A stretch of DNA of 64,000 bases from Variovorax sp. S12S4 (GTDB lineage Bacteria > Pseudomonadota > Gammaproteobacteria > Burkholderiales > Burkholderiaceae_C). The notes under the pieces were generated by a model that saw only the letters and a list, made by a program, of their open reading frames with translations, ran no database searches and was not told the DNA's origin. Shown piece by piece: positions 1-11,068 of this stretch. Numbering within the stretch: the stretch's first letter is position 1; each line of letters opens with the position of its first letter. The position numbers were made by a program, and so were the translations under genes. The DNA is taken from NCBI RefSeq assembly GCF_023195515.1, contig NZ_JALPKR020000002.1, forward strand, positions 1,899,001-1,963,000, read 5' to 3'.

Positions 1-39
1 CCGCAAACAACCTTGCTTGAAAAAATGAAAGGACGATGA

Positions 40-264
40 AAGCAATGGGGCAGTTTCATCGCCTTCCGCACGACCGCCTTCGTGGTCTTCGTCTGTGCCA
101 GCCGGCTGGTGATCGAAGGCAGGAATAGCTGGCAGTCGCGCTCCGATCAACTTGAGCAGATGAGGGTGGCCACGTCGAATCTTGCGCGGTCCATGTCGCA
201 GCAGGCAGACGACGCGATCAAGAAGGCCGACACGGTGCTGGTTGGCGTGGTCGAGCGCTCGTGA
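40..264 (+). pseudogene. Remnant of a membrane sensor diguanylate cyclase (N-terminus only)
   Basis: The reading frame gives one hydrophobic segment (FRTTAFVVFVCASRLVI) followed by a stretch resembling the extracytoplasmic sensor start of GGDEF proteins (TSNLARSMSQQADDAIKKAD), then stops at 262-264. About 60 to 75 residues survive; sensor diguanylate cyclases of this type usually exceed 450, and no GGDEF domain follows. An ATG at 36 with AAA next to it lies one base out of frame, so the 5' end may be damaged too. The fragment cannot make c-di-GMP. Family assignment rests on remembered similarity of the sensor region only. It could be a deletion scar beside the glycosidase cluster. Confidence 0.45.
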
Positions 265-2081
<1,817 letters not shown>

Positions 2082-4238
2082 CCTGCCGGTCGGCGCGCCT
2101 GTTGAGGCCAATCAGCAGCACGATGCGGCTGCCTGCCGCCAGCCTGCACGCCGTCACGCGTTCGGCGGTGAACGCAAGCAGCTGACGTTCGCCAGCCCGC
2201 AGAAGCCTGCGGCGCACGCGATTGGCTGCGTAGCTGGCGCGGAAGTCGTAGGGATCGAACAGCAGCCGGTATTCGCCGCTTGCCGTCTGCTCGTACACCG
2301 AGACGTTGAAGTCCACGTCCTGGCGCGAGGGCGTGATGTCGAACACGCCGCGCAGGCTACCGACGATCTCGGTGTCCTCCAGGAGCGGATCACTGGCAAA
2401 GCTGATACTGTTGCGCGTCGGCAGTTGGTTTGCGCGCAGCGCGTCCGGCCACGGGATGCGCACGTCACGCCGATCGGCCAGATCGATCGAAAGCCGCGCG
2501 TTGCCACCGCCTTCGGACGCCGTCGGCAACAGGCGGCGCGGTTCGTCGCGCTCGCGGGTGTCGAGGTAAAGGCGTAGCGGGGTGCGCTTCGGCGCGTCCA
2601 GCGCCGGCACATGGCGCCACTGGTCCGCGCCCATCACCTGGTAGTTGACGCGGTCCATCAGCAGAGAAGGCCTGTTCGCGCCCTTCAGGATGTGGTCGAA
2701 CCATTGCAAGCGCAGCTCGGGCAGGTCGACGCGTGCGGCGGGGTCCAGCGTGTAGCCACGCAGCATCGGCGCCGTGCCGAGCCGGATCGAGGCCGCGTCG
2801 TAGGGGCCGAGCAGCAGCGTCGTGTCGGCCTGCGGCCGGTTGCGAAGATGCTCTTGGTGGAAGTAGAGCGCGCCGGCGTCGGCGCCGTAGTAGCCGGCAA
2901 AGCTGAGCACCGGGATGTCGATGCGCGCAAACTGCTGCGCCGACGGCAGGAACTTCTGCCAGTAGCGATCGTGGCTGGGGTGCGTCAGCCAGGTGCGGAT
3001 CAGCCTGCTGCGCTTGCCGATAAGGACGCGGTCGATGTCCCAGTAAGGGCGATTGCCTCGATACCACCGCGCGTCGAGTGCCTGCCATGTCGCGTCCGGG
3101 TTGGCGTCTGGGCCGGCCCGCAGCGGCTCGGCATTCGCATGCTCCTGTGCCCAGCGGACCATGGCGTTGCGAAAGATTTGCCCGGCCTTCGGAAAGTCGA
3201 TGCCCGGCGCCATCGGCGCGATGGTGGCGATGGCCTTGAGGGCGGCCGGTCTCAAGCGGGCGGCGGCCCAGGCGGCGTAGCCGGAGTAGCCGTCGCCGAG
3301 CATGCAGACGCGGCCGTCGCTCCACGGCTGCTGGGCAATCCAGTCGATGACGGCGGCGGCGTCTTCGCCGTCGCGGATGAACGGCCACACGGCGCCCGTG
3401 CCGTCGGGCATGCGTCCGCGCACGTACGCCGTGACGCCGACGTAGCCCTTGACGGCGCTGCGATGGGCGTCGTCCTCGGCAGGATCGAGCGTGAAGCGCA
3501 GCAGCGTCGGCAGAGCATCGCTCGTGCGGCCGGGCCGAACCAGGCTCGCGAAGATGACACCGCCGCGCACCGGAATCCTGAGGTCGGTCTCCGCCACGTA
3601 GCGGGCGCGGTTTTCCGCCGCGAGCAATTCGGGCAGCAGCGCAGCGAAGCTGCGGCGCGACTGGTACGAATGCCAGGTTCGCACGAGCGCCAGCGCATCG
3701 GCCTGCGGGAGGCTGCCCTTCGCGCGCCACAGATCGAAAGCTTGGCGCAGCGGCTCTCTGTACACGGCCGCCGGGATCTCGAGCCGCGCCATGATGGCCT
3801 GGGCTTGCGCGTTGTCGAGCGGCGACACCAGTTCCTGAAACGCGCGCGCGAAGGCTTCGGCAAAGCCGAGACGCGCGTCCGCTTCGAGTGCGCGCGCACG
3901 CGCATAGATACCGTCGAGGATCGCACGCTGGACCAGGTCGTCGAACGGCTTGCCTTTGCGGCGGCTGCGAAGTGACGCGCTGCTGTCGGAGGCTGCACGA
4001 TAGGCACCGCTGACGATCTGCAGGGCGGCCAGGTTGGCCAGAAAGACGTCGGTGTCCGCCTCCTGGTACACAGGCAGGATGCGCTGGGCCAGGTCGCGCA
4101 TCAGGTCCGCCGCGGTGGCATCCTCAGGATCGCGCGGTGGCCGGAAGCCGAAATCCGCGGCCCAGGCCCACGCGGGCAGCGCAGGAATCAGCCGCATGAG
4201 GGCGCGACGCGCACGACTGAAGGTCGACTCGGGGCGTC

Positions 4239-5999
4239 TCATGGTAGCTGCTCCTCGGGCACGGCGTTGGGTGCCTTGACCAGATGCACCACCTGCGTGA
4301 ACAGCCGGTCGTGCGCTTGTCCGGCCGAGCCTATGTGGACAACGCCCGTGTGCGTGAGCTTGCCCAGAACATCGATGATGAGTTCGAGCGTGTCGTCGTC
4401 GAACGCGCCGAAGGCTTCGTCCATCACCAGCCAGGGCGGTGCCTGCAGCGCCACCCGGGCGAAGCCCAGGCGCAACTGCTCGTCCATGCTGAGCTCACGT
4501 TCCCAGCGAGCTGTCTTGTTCAGCAAGGGTTCCAGGCGCTGGAGGCCCACACTCGCCAGTGCGGCCACCATGGCTTCTCTGGGGTAGCTCGACGGTTCCA
4601 TCGCATACGACAGCACCTCGGCCAGCGTGCCGCGGGGAATGTAGGGCGTGCCGCGCGGCATGTAGTGGATCGCTTCGCCGGCAGGCCGGCGTACGGTGCC
4701 GGAGCCCCAGGGCCAAAGGCCCGCGAGCGCCCGGAACAGCAAGGTCTTCTCGGTGCCCGGTGTGCCGAGTATCAAGACGCGTTGGCCGCGGTGCACAACG
4801 AGCTCCGGGGCGTCCAGCCGGTCGTGGCCGCTCCAGGAGCGAACCTCGAGCGATTCGATCGCGAGCGCCTCGGCTTCGCCCTCCTCATAGGCGATGCGGC
4901 TGCCGCCTGCCTGTGCCTCCAGATCGGACGCCAGCATCCGGCGCAGGTCGGCGACTCGCAGCAGCGTGGCGCGCCAGTCGGCAATGATGCTGAAGTTGTC
5001 GACAAACCAGCGCAGCGACGACTGAGCCTGCGTGAAGGCCGCGGCGGCCATCATCAGGCCACCGAACGAAACCTTTCCGGAGAAGTAGAGGGGTGCGGCC
5101 ACCAGCGTCGGCGCGATGATGGTGACCCAGCCGAAGCCTGCGGTGACCCAGGTCAGGTTGGTCAGGCCGAGCACCACGCGAGAGGTAGCGCGCAAGACGT
5201 CACCGAAATGCATGGCGACGCGGCGCTTCTCGTCGGCCTCGCCGCCCGCCAGGGAGATGCCGTCGAGATGCTCGTTGATGCGCGTCAGCGAAAAGCGCAG
5301 TTCGCCTTCACGCGCGTAGCGCTCGGCGTTGCGCGCGATCAGGCCGTTGCCGACCCAGTAAGTGACCAGCGACCCGGCGATCGCATAAGCGATGGCCGCC
5401 CACAGCATGAAGCCCGGCAGCACGTGGTCCCTGCCATCGAAAAAGAGACTGAAGTCCTTGGAGAGGACCCACAGCACACTCGCAAAGCTGCCGAACAGCA
5501 TCGCTGCCTGCAACAGACCTACGCCGAGGGCGACCGACAGATCGCACAGCTTCAGCGTGTCGTCGTGCATGCGCTGGTCGGGGTGGGCCCCCATCGGTCC
5601 GCTGGCCTGGAGCCAGAACGCACGGCGGGGCTGCAGCCACAGCCCTACCAGGTCCTTGACCACGGCCTCGCGCAGCTTCAGTTGCAAGGTTTCGCCCAGC
5701 CATCTCTGCGCGACATTCAAGACCAGCAGCACACCCGCAATGATCGCGAAGACGCCGACCTGCACCACGAATTCGTTCAGGTCGCGACGCGAGATTGCAT
5801 CGTAGAACGGCTTGTTCCAGCTGTTGAGCTCGATCTGCCCATACGCCGTGAGCGCGACGACCACGACGATCGCGGCCATCAGCGCGACAAGCGTCCTCGC
5901 GACCGGGGACACGCGCAAGGCGCCGAGCAGCTCGCTGACCTGGCGGAAGAAGCCGGTCCTTGCGGCCGGCTCGACGCGGTTCTCCGGCCTCGCGCTCAT
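4239..5999 (-). CDS. SbmA/YddA-type ABC transporter (fused TMD-NBD) with degenerate ATPase motifs
   Basis: 586 residues: an ABC_membrane_2-type transmembrane domain (helices near 35-55, 85-105, 155-175, 200-220, 280-310; typical QIELNSWNKPFYDAI and NEHLDGISLAGGE motifs) followed by a nucleotide-binding domain from about 385. The family moves peptides, vitamins or lipid-like substrates across the inner membrane. The ATPase motifs are damaged: Walker A is GTPGTEKT (412-419; Glu417 where Gly is invariant), the signature is LSMDEQ instead of LSGGEQ, the Q-loop is MPRGTP rather than LPQRP, and the switch His is absent (HIGSAG). Walker B (WLVMDEAFGAFDD) remains. Three bases separate it from the upstream GH15 gene; its stop overlaps the CocE-like start. 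ATP-driven transport is doubtful. Confidence 0.85.
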   Translation of the reverse strand: MSARPENRVEPAARTGFFRQVSELLGALRVSPVARTLVALMAAIVVVVALTAYGQIELNSWNKPFYDAISRRDLNEFVVQVGVFAIIAGVLLVLNVAQRWLGETLQLKLREAVVKDLVGLWLQPRRAFWLQASGPMGAHPDQRMHDDTLKLCDLSVALGVGLLQAAMLFGSFASVLWVLSKDFSLFFDGRDHVLPGFMLWAAIAYAIAGSLVTYWVGNGLIARNAERYAREGELRFSLTRINEHLDGISLAGGEADEKRRVAMHFGDVLRATSRVVLGLTNLTWVTAGFGWVTIIAPTLVAAPLYFSGKVSFGGLMMAAAAFTQAQSSLRWFVDNFSIIADWRATLLRVADLRRMLASDLEAQAGGSRIAYEEGEAEALAIESLEVRSWSGHDRLDAPELVVHRGQRVLILGTPGTEKTLLFRALAGLWPWGSGTVRRPAGEAIHYMPRGTPYIPRGTLAEVLSYAMEPSSYPREAMVAALASVGLQRLEPLLNKTARWERELSMDEQLRLGFARVALQAPPWLVMDEAFGAFDDDTLELIIDVLGKLTHTGVVHIGSAGQAHDRLFTQVVHLVKAPNAVPEEQLP

Positions 6000-6002
6000 T
6001 GC

Positions 6003-7391
6003 CTACTGCGACGCCTCGCAGGCAGCGGCCGCGATGCGACGCGCCGAGACGCACGAAATGAACGCGGCGTGGCTCCATGCCAGTTGCTTCGCAGAGGTCT
6101 GCGCGCCGCTGCGTTGGTCGAACTGTTCCGACAGATCGCCGCCGGCGGGCGTGTACGCGCGCACGGTGGCGAGGTAGGCGTCACCGCGCCCCATCCACTC
6201 GTTCCAATGGCGTGCATCGCCGCCCATCGCCGCCGCGGCGCGGAAACAGAACTCGGCGGCGCCGAGGGTCGAGAAGTAGTACGCGCCGCCCGAGTAGTAC
6301 ACGTCGCCGCCGTAGCGACCCATTGCCGCACCGCGGCCTGCGCCCCGGCCATGGTTGATCGGATAGGCCGCATCGAACAGCGCGTCCAGGCGCACCAGCG
6401 TGTCCTGCATGCGCGGGTCGGACGGTCCGTGTGCGTCCCCGGTGCCGGAGCTGTGGATCGCCGACAGGATCACCGCGATGTCCAGCGCCTTCGGACCGGG
6501 CCGCCCATCCACCAGTGCGCGTGAGCGGTAGTAGCCGTGCGCCGCGCCGTCCCGTTCATCGACCCAGTAGTCGTCGAGCAGCCGCAGCACGGCCTGCGAC
6601 TCATCCCGGCAGCGCTGCGCCAGCGCCGTGTCGCCCAAGCCCTCCAGCCATGCCGCGCCTTCGGTCAACGCGGCCCCTGCAACGCGCAGTGTGTAGTAGT
6701 GGTGGCCGAGTTCTTCCTCCCAGATGTCGTATGACGGCTCGCGCCAATAACGCAGCGTGAAGTCGAGATCGAAGCGGATCAGCTTGGAAACCTCCGCCAG
6801 CAGCGGCGCGTCGAGGTGCCCGCCGGCTGCCCAGCGCAGCAGGGCCAGCGCGCGCAGCGGCGCGCCGTCATGCTGGGGGCGATTCCATCGGCAGACGTCG
6901 AGCGTGCCGTCGGGGTTCACCCGTGTCTCGGCGGTCACCAGGTCGCCGAAAGCTTTCGCAAGGTCATGGTCCTCGCGCAGGTACTGCAGGAGCTCGGGGG
7001 CCACGCACGCGCTGCGGTCCTCCACCGCGGCAGCCGCGCGGCCGTCGAGCCGGTTCAAGTCGAGGCTGAAGCGAGTGAAGTCGCGCAGGTGCTGCAGGGC
7101 TTCATCGCCGACGCGCCCTTCGGCGTAGAGCAGGCGCAGTGCATCGATGACGACCGCGGAATCGCGGAACCAATGAAAGAAGTAGTCGGGGTCCGGGTTG
7201 TAGTCGGCGAGGATGGGCGAGGCGACGATGGCGCCGGCAAGCGGGCGTATGGTCTGGCCGAAGCCCGGGCGATGCTTGACGATCGACACCGGCGAGATGC
7301 TGGTCAGCATCGCCGCCGCCGAATGGCGCAGCTGTGTTTCGAGCCAGGACTCGAAAGCCGGGTCTTGCAGGCTCGACGCCCTGGACTTCAT
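6003..7391 (-). CDS. GH15 glucoamylase-family glucan 1,4-alpha-glucosidase
   Basis: 462 residues with an (alpha/alpha)6-barrel glucoamylase pattern: PDYFFHWFRDSAVVIDAL near the N-terminus, the substrate-contact and general-acid segment YDIWEEELGHHYYTLRVAG in the middle, and the general-base segment DLSEQFDQRSG...SAKQLAWSHAAFI at the C-terminus. GH15 enzymes release glucose from non-reducing ends of alpha-1,4-glucans or act on related alpha-glucosides. No signal peptide or starch-binding domain is seen, so a cytoplasmic role on oligosaccharides is likely. Its ATG overlaps the stop of the upstream PF10091 gene (ATGA) and it ends 3 bases before the ABC gene, so it is the second cistron of a four-gene operon. 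Confidence 0.87.
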   Translation of the reverse strand: MKSRASSLQDPAFESWLETQLRHSAAAMLTSISPVSIVKHRPGFGQTIRPLAGAIVASPILADYNPDPDYFFHWFRDSAVVIDALRLLYAEGRVGDEALQHLRDFTRFSLDLNRLDGRAAAAVEDRSACVAPELLQYLREDHDLAKAFGDLVTAETRVNPDGTLDVCRWNRPQHDGAPLRALALLRWAAGGHLDAPLLAEVSKLIRFDLDFTLRYWREPSYDIWEEELGHHYYTLRVAGAALTEGAAWLEGLGDTALAQRCRDESQAVLRLLDDYWVDERDGAAHGYYRSRALVDGRPGPKALDIAVILSAIHSSGTGDAHGPSDPRMQDTLVRLDALFDAAYPINHGRGAGRGAAMGRYGGDVYYSGGAYYFSTLGAAEFCFRAAAAMGGDARHWNEWMGRGDAYLATVRAYTPAGGDLSEQFDQRSGAQTSAKQLAWSHAAFISCVSARRIAAAACEASQ

Positions 7392-8683
7392 GCTTCCGGC
7401 GGCACGAGATGCGGGCTGCTGAAGTCCAGGCGCCGCAGCCCGGCCTGCACTTCAGGCACGCTCATGAACAGTTTCCACAAAAGGCCCGTGCGATGGTTCT
7501 CCATCATCACGACGATCGGCCCCTGGTCGATCGCAAGATAGGTGTCTGCGAACCATCCTCGCTGCTCGCAGAACGCATCGACGAAGCCGTAGTCTCTCCA
7601 CACCCGCTCGCCATGCGCGGTGAGGAAATGCCGCAGCACCCGCATGACCTCGGCCGGCGCGTACGGCAGGCTGGCCAGTGCGGCCGTCGGCGAGATGGTG
7701 CCGTTGTCGTTGTTCGGATCGTGCGCAAGGTAGCCGTCGGGGTCGTCGCTCGCGGTCAGTCCCCAGCACGATTCGCCGTAGCCCGCATAGCCCCGAGGAT
7801 TGGCAACGCAGTGGGCGCGGTTGATCTGCACGTGGCGGCTGTTCAGATCCCAGTAGTCGGCATAGCGATCCTTCAGGCCGCGTGGATCGAGGCCGCAGAA
7901 CGAGTAGTGCGCAAAGAACAGCGGGCCGGCGTTCGGCGGGCCCAGCGGCAGTTCGATGCCGTGATACGAGTGGCCGTTGAGGAAGTCGGGGCCGGAGGCG
8001 TAGCCGCGGTGGTAGACCTTCGGATCGATCGCATGGCGTGGCGCGGCCGCCGCCAGAAAGTAGGTGATGAGGCACTCGTTCCAGCCGTGCACCTGATGGT
8101 TCATGGCCCAGCCGTGGTTAGGGCTCCAGTGCCAATACAGCACATCCTGTCCGCCCTGGGTAAACCAGTTCCATTCGACCTCGTGCCACAGCGTGTCGAT
8201 GTCATCGCGCAACCGGCGCGCCATGGCCGTGTCCTCGCTGAAATACTGGCGCGCACACAGCAGGCCCATGCAAAGGAACGAGGTTTCGACGAGATCGCCC
8301 GCGTCGTCCTTGGGGCTCATCGGGATCGTCGCGCCACTCGCCCCGTCCATGAAGTGCGGGAAGGCGCCGTGGTAGCGCTTGGCGCGCAAGAGCGCGTCCC
8401 GCATGCGCCCCAGGCGCTCCAGCGCTGCGTCCCGCGTGACCCAGCCGCGCTCCACCGCGACGATCAAGGCCATGATGCCGAAGCCCGTGCCGCCGATTGC
8501 GACCCTCTCGTCCGCCAGGTCTTCGCCCGTGGCGCCGACGAGCGTGCGGCGGTCGAGCGCCAAGCCACTGGCGGCATCCGCACCGTCCCAGAAATAGCGG
8601 AAGGTCTGCCTCTGCACGGCGTCGATCAAGGCTTCATCGGGCAGGGCTGCCAGTGCCCTCGGGTTCCTGTCATCCTTCAGCAC
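7388..8683 (-). CDS. Glycoamylase-like (PF10091) glycoside hydrolase, GH144-like
   Basis: I chose the GTG at 8683 (431 residues) because AAAGGAG sits six bases upstream of it; the frame stays open to 8776. The N-terminal ALIDAVQRQTFRYFWDGA...SGLALDRR and later GWNECLITYFLAAA, YWDLNSRHVQINRAHCVANP and AIDQGPIVVMMENHRTGLLWK are typical of the putative glucoamylase domain PF10091. That domain includes GH144 endo-beta-1,2-glucanases and is also found in cyclic beta-1,2-glucan synthases. Together with the divergent GH3 beta-glucosidase this suggests breakdown of beta-1,2-glucan or sophoro-oligosaccharides; the substrate is inference. No signal peptide is evident. First gene of the minus-strand operon. 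Confidence 0.83.
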   Translation of the reverse strand: MLKDDRNPRALAALPDEALIDAVQRQTFRYFWDGADAASGLALDRRTLVGATGEDLADERVAIGGTGFGIMALIVAVERGWVTRDAALERLGRMRDALLRAKRYHGAFPHFMDGASGATIPMSPKDDAGDLVETSFLCMGLLCARQYFSEDTAMARRLRDDIDTLWHEVEWNWFTQGGQDVLYWHWSPNHGWAMNHQVHGWNECLITYFLAAAAPRHAIDPKVYHRGYASGPDFLNGHSYHGIELPLGPPNAGPLFFAHYSFCGLDPRGLKDRYADYWDLNSRHVQINRAHCVANPRGYAGYGESCWGLTASDDPDGYLAHDPNNDNGTISPTAALASLPYAPAEVMRVLRHFLTAHGERVWRDYGFVDAFCEQRGWFADTYLAIDQGPIVVMMENHRTGLLWKLFMSVPEVQAGLRRLDFSSPHLVPPEA

Positions 8684-8815
8684 GAACGGCTCCTTTCGTT
8701 GTCGTCTCGGTAACACGTTTGGTTTCACCGAATTGTCGGCAGCGCAACGCGGCCGAGCACTCTCCGCCCGCAGCATGCCATCATTAAGGCCCCTGGGTTC
8801 TATTCGAAATCCCTG

Positions 8816-10960
8816 ATGAGCCGCATCGACACCCTCATGGCCCGGATGACGCTAGCCGAAAAGCTGGGTCAACTGACGATGACTGCCTCCAGCTACACGG
8901 TCACCGGGCCGGTGCTCGCGGGAGACTCCACGCAGTCCATCATCGACGGCACCGTCGGCAATCTGCTGAACATGGTCGGCGCCGGTCCCACGCACGAAAT
9001 GCAGCGGCTGGCCGTCGAGAAGTCACGGCTTGGCATTCCACTGCTGATCGGCCTGGACATCATTCACGGCCATCGCACGCTCTTCCCGATTCCGCTTGCC
9101 GAGGCCGGCACCTTCGACGAAGACCTCTGGGAGCGAACGGCGCGCGAGGCCGCGCGCGAAGGCGCTGCCGACGGCCTGGCGATGACTTTCGCGCCGATGC
9201 TCGACGTATCGCGCGATCCACGCTGGGGCCGGACCGCGGAAGGACCCGGCGAAGACCCCTGGCTGAACGCACGCATCGCACAGGCGAAGGTGCGCGGCTT
9301 CCAGGGGGCCGACCTGTCATCGGCCGAATCGCTGGCCGCTTGCGCCAAGCATTTCGTCGCGTACGGCGCAGTCAACGCGGGGCGGGAGTACGCCGCCGTG
9401 GACATCTCGGAGCGCACCTTGCGCGAGGTGCATCTGCCGGGCTTCGCAGCAGCGGTGCGCGCCGGCGTTGCGACGCTGATGCCCGCCTTCACCGATCTCA
9501 ACGGCGTGCCGATGACGGCGCACATCCCCTTGCTGCGCGACTGGCTGCGCGGCGAGATGGGCTGGGACGGCGTCATCGTCAGCGACTACAACGCGATCGC
9601 GGAATTGATCAAGCACGGCGTCGCGGCCGATCTCGTCGATGCCGCGGTACTGGCGCTGAAGGCCGGCGTCGACATCGACATGATGGCCGACGCGTATCGC
9701 AAGGGCCTGCCGATCGCGCTCGAGCAGGGACGGGTGACCATCGAAGAGATCGACGCGAGTGTGCGCCGCGTGTTGCGGCTCAAGGAGCAGCTCGGCCTGT
9801 TCGACGACCCCTACCGCCGCGGCGCGACACCGGAGCCTGCGGCGGTTGTCGCCGAGCGGCACACGCTGTCGCGAGACGCTGGCCGCAAGGCCATCGTCAT
9901 GCTGAAGAACGAGCGGGACACTCTCCCCTTGCTTGCTGCACCGAAGGCACTGTGCGTCATCGGTCCGCTGGCCGACGCAAGCACCGAGATGAAAGGCCCG
10001 TGGTGGGGTGCCGGCGAACACGAGCCGACCGTCAGCGTGCTTGCCGGCTTGCGGGCCGCGCTTCCGCACACCGACATTCGCCATGCACCCGGCGTCGCCA
10101 TCGAAGGTGGTGACGACAGCGGCATCGAAGCTGCCATTGCGCTCTGCGACGGCGCCGACGCCATCCTGCTGTGCCTGGGCGAGCGTGCCACGATGAGCGG
10201 CGAGGCGGCGAGCCGCGCGACGCCCGCGCTTCCCGGCCTGCAACAGGCCCTGGCAGAAGCGGTAACGGCACGCGCACACGCGCTCGGCATACCCGTCATC
10301 GCGATCTTGTTCTCGGGCCGCCCGCTGGTCATCCCCTGGCTGGCCCAGCACGCCGATGCGCTCCTGGCTGCGTGGTTCATCGGCATCGAAGCCGGCCATG
10401 CGATCGCCGACGTGGTCACGGGCCGGGCGTCGCCTGGCGGTCGCACGCCGATGAGCTGGCCGCGTGCCGTCGGGCAGGTGCCTATCTACTTTGGCCAGCG
10501 TCCCACCGGCCGGCCGATCAACCCTGCCGACTACTTCACGAGCAAGTACCAGGACGTCGAAAACACGCCGCTGTATGCCTTCGGCCACGGCTTGACCTAC
10601 GGCCGGTTTATCTACGAAGAGCTTCAGGCCGAGCCGCGCCGCGTGTGCGAGCAGGACACGCTGAAGATCAGCGTCAAACTGCGCAACGTTGGCGCGCGCG
10701 AGGCTGAAGAAACAGTCTTCCTGTTCATTCGTGGCAAGCGAAGCCGTGTCACGCGGCCGTTGCTGGAACTCAAGGGCTACGCGAAGCTGCGATTGATGCC
10801 TGGGGTTGCCGGCTCGGTGAACCTGGAACTGCCGGCGGCCGAGTTGCGCTACCTCGGGCCGGACCTGCAGCCCTTGTTCGAGGCAGGCGAGGTCGAGATC
10901 TTTGTCGGGCCGAGTGCTGAGGAATCAGGGTTGCTGCGCCAGATCATCGAGGTGTGCTGA
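8816..10960 (+). CDS. GH3 beta-glucosidase
   Basis: 714 residues with the full GH3 architecture: a TIM barrel (LGQLTMTASS, GIPLLIGLDIIHGHRTLFPIP, RDPRWGRTAEGPGEDP, KHFVAYG), nucleophile Asp near 257 in VIVSDYNA, an alpha/beta sandwich (RDAGRKAIVMLKNERDTLPL, CLGERATMSGEAASR) and a fibronectin-III-like C-terminus (GFGHGLTYGRF-type segment, then LKISVKLRNVG). It resembles BglX but has no signal peptide, so it should work in the cytoplasm on imported oligosaccharides. It releases beta-linked glucose from non-reducing ends. It is transcribed divergently from the glycosidase operon across about 130 bases, which fits shared control. No clear Shine-Dalgarno precedes the ATG. Confidence 0.92.
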   Translation: MSRIDTLMARMTLAEKLGQLTMTASSYTVTGPVLAGDSTQSIIDGTVGNLLNMVGAGPTHEMQRLAVEKSRLGIPLLIGLDIIHGHRTLFPIPLAEAGTFDEDLWERTAREAAREGAADGLAMTFAPMLDVSRDPRWGRTAEGPGEDPWLNARIAQAKVRGFQGADLSSAESLAACAKHFVAYGAVNAGREYAAVDISERTLREVHLPGFAAAVRAGVATLMPAFTDLNGVPMTAHIPLLRDWLRGEMGWDGVIVSDYNAIAELIKHGVAADLVDAAVLALKAGVDIDMMADAYRKGLPIALEQGRVTIEEIDASVRRVLRLKEQLGLFDDPYRRGATPEPAAVVAERHTLSRDAGRKAIVMLKNERDTLPLLAAPKALCVIGPLADASTEMKGPWWGAGEHEPTVSVLAGLRAALPHTDIRHAPGVAIEGGDDSGIEAAIALCDGADAILLCLGERATMSGEAASRATPALPGLQQALAEAVTARAHALGIPVIAILFSGRPLVIPWLAQHADALLAAWFIGIEAGHAIADVVTGRASPGGRTPMSWPRAVGQVPIYFGQRPTGRPINPADYFTSKYQDVENTPLYAFGHGLTYGRFIYEELQAEPRRVCEQDTLKISVKLRNVGAREAEETVFLFIRGKRSRVTRPLLELKGYAKLRLMPGVAGSVNLELPAAELRYLGPDLQPLFEAGEVEIFVGPSAEESGLLRQIIEVC

Positions 10961-11068
10961 AGCACTGCGGATTTCGTCGACGATGTCGGCGAAGGTGAAC
11001 GGCGGCAGCCAGTCTGAAGCGGTCGTTTGGCTCCTGCGCCAAAAGACCGATTCTGGCCGAATGTAGCC

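Noticed and set aside
8707..8731. Possible LacI-type operator (GGTAACACG...TTTCACC) between the PF10091 and GH3 genes
   Set aside because: Only four of six arm positions match and no LacI-family gene is nearby.
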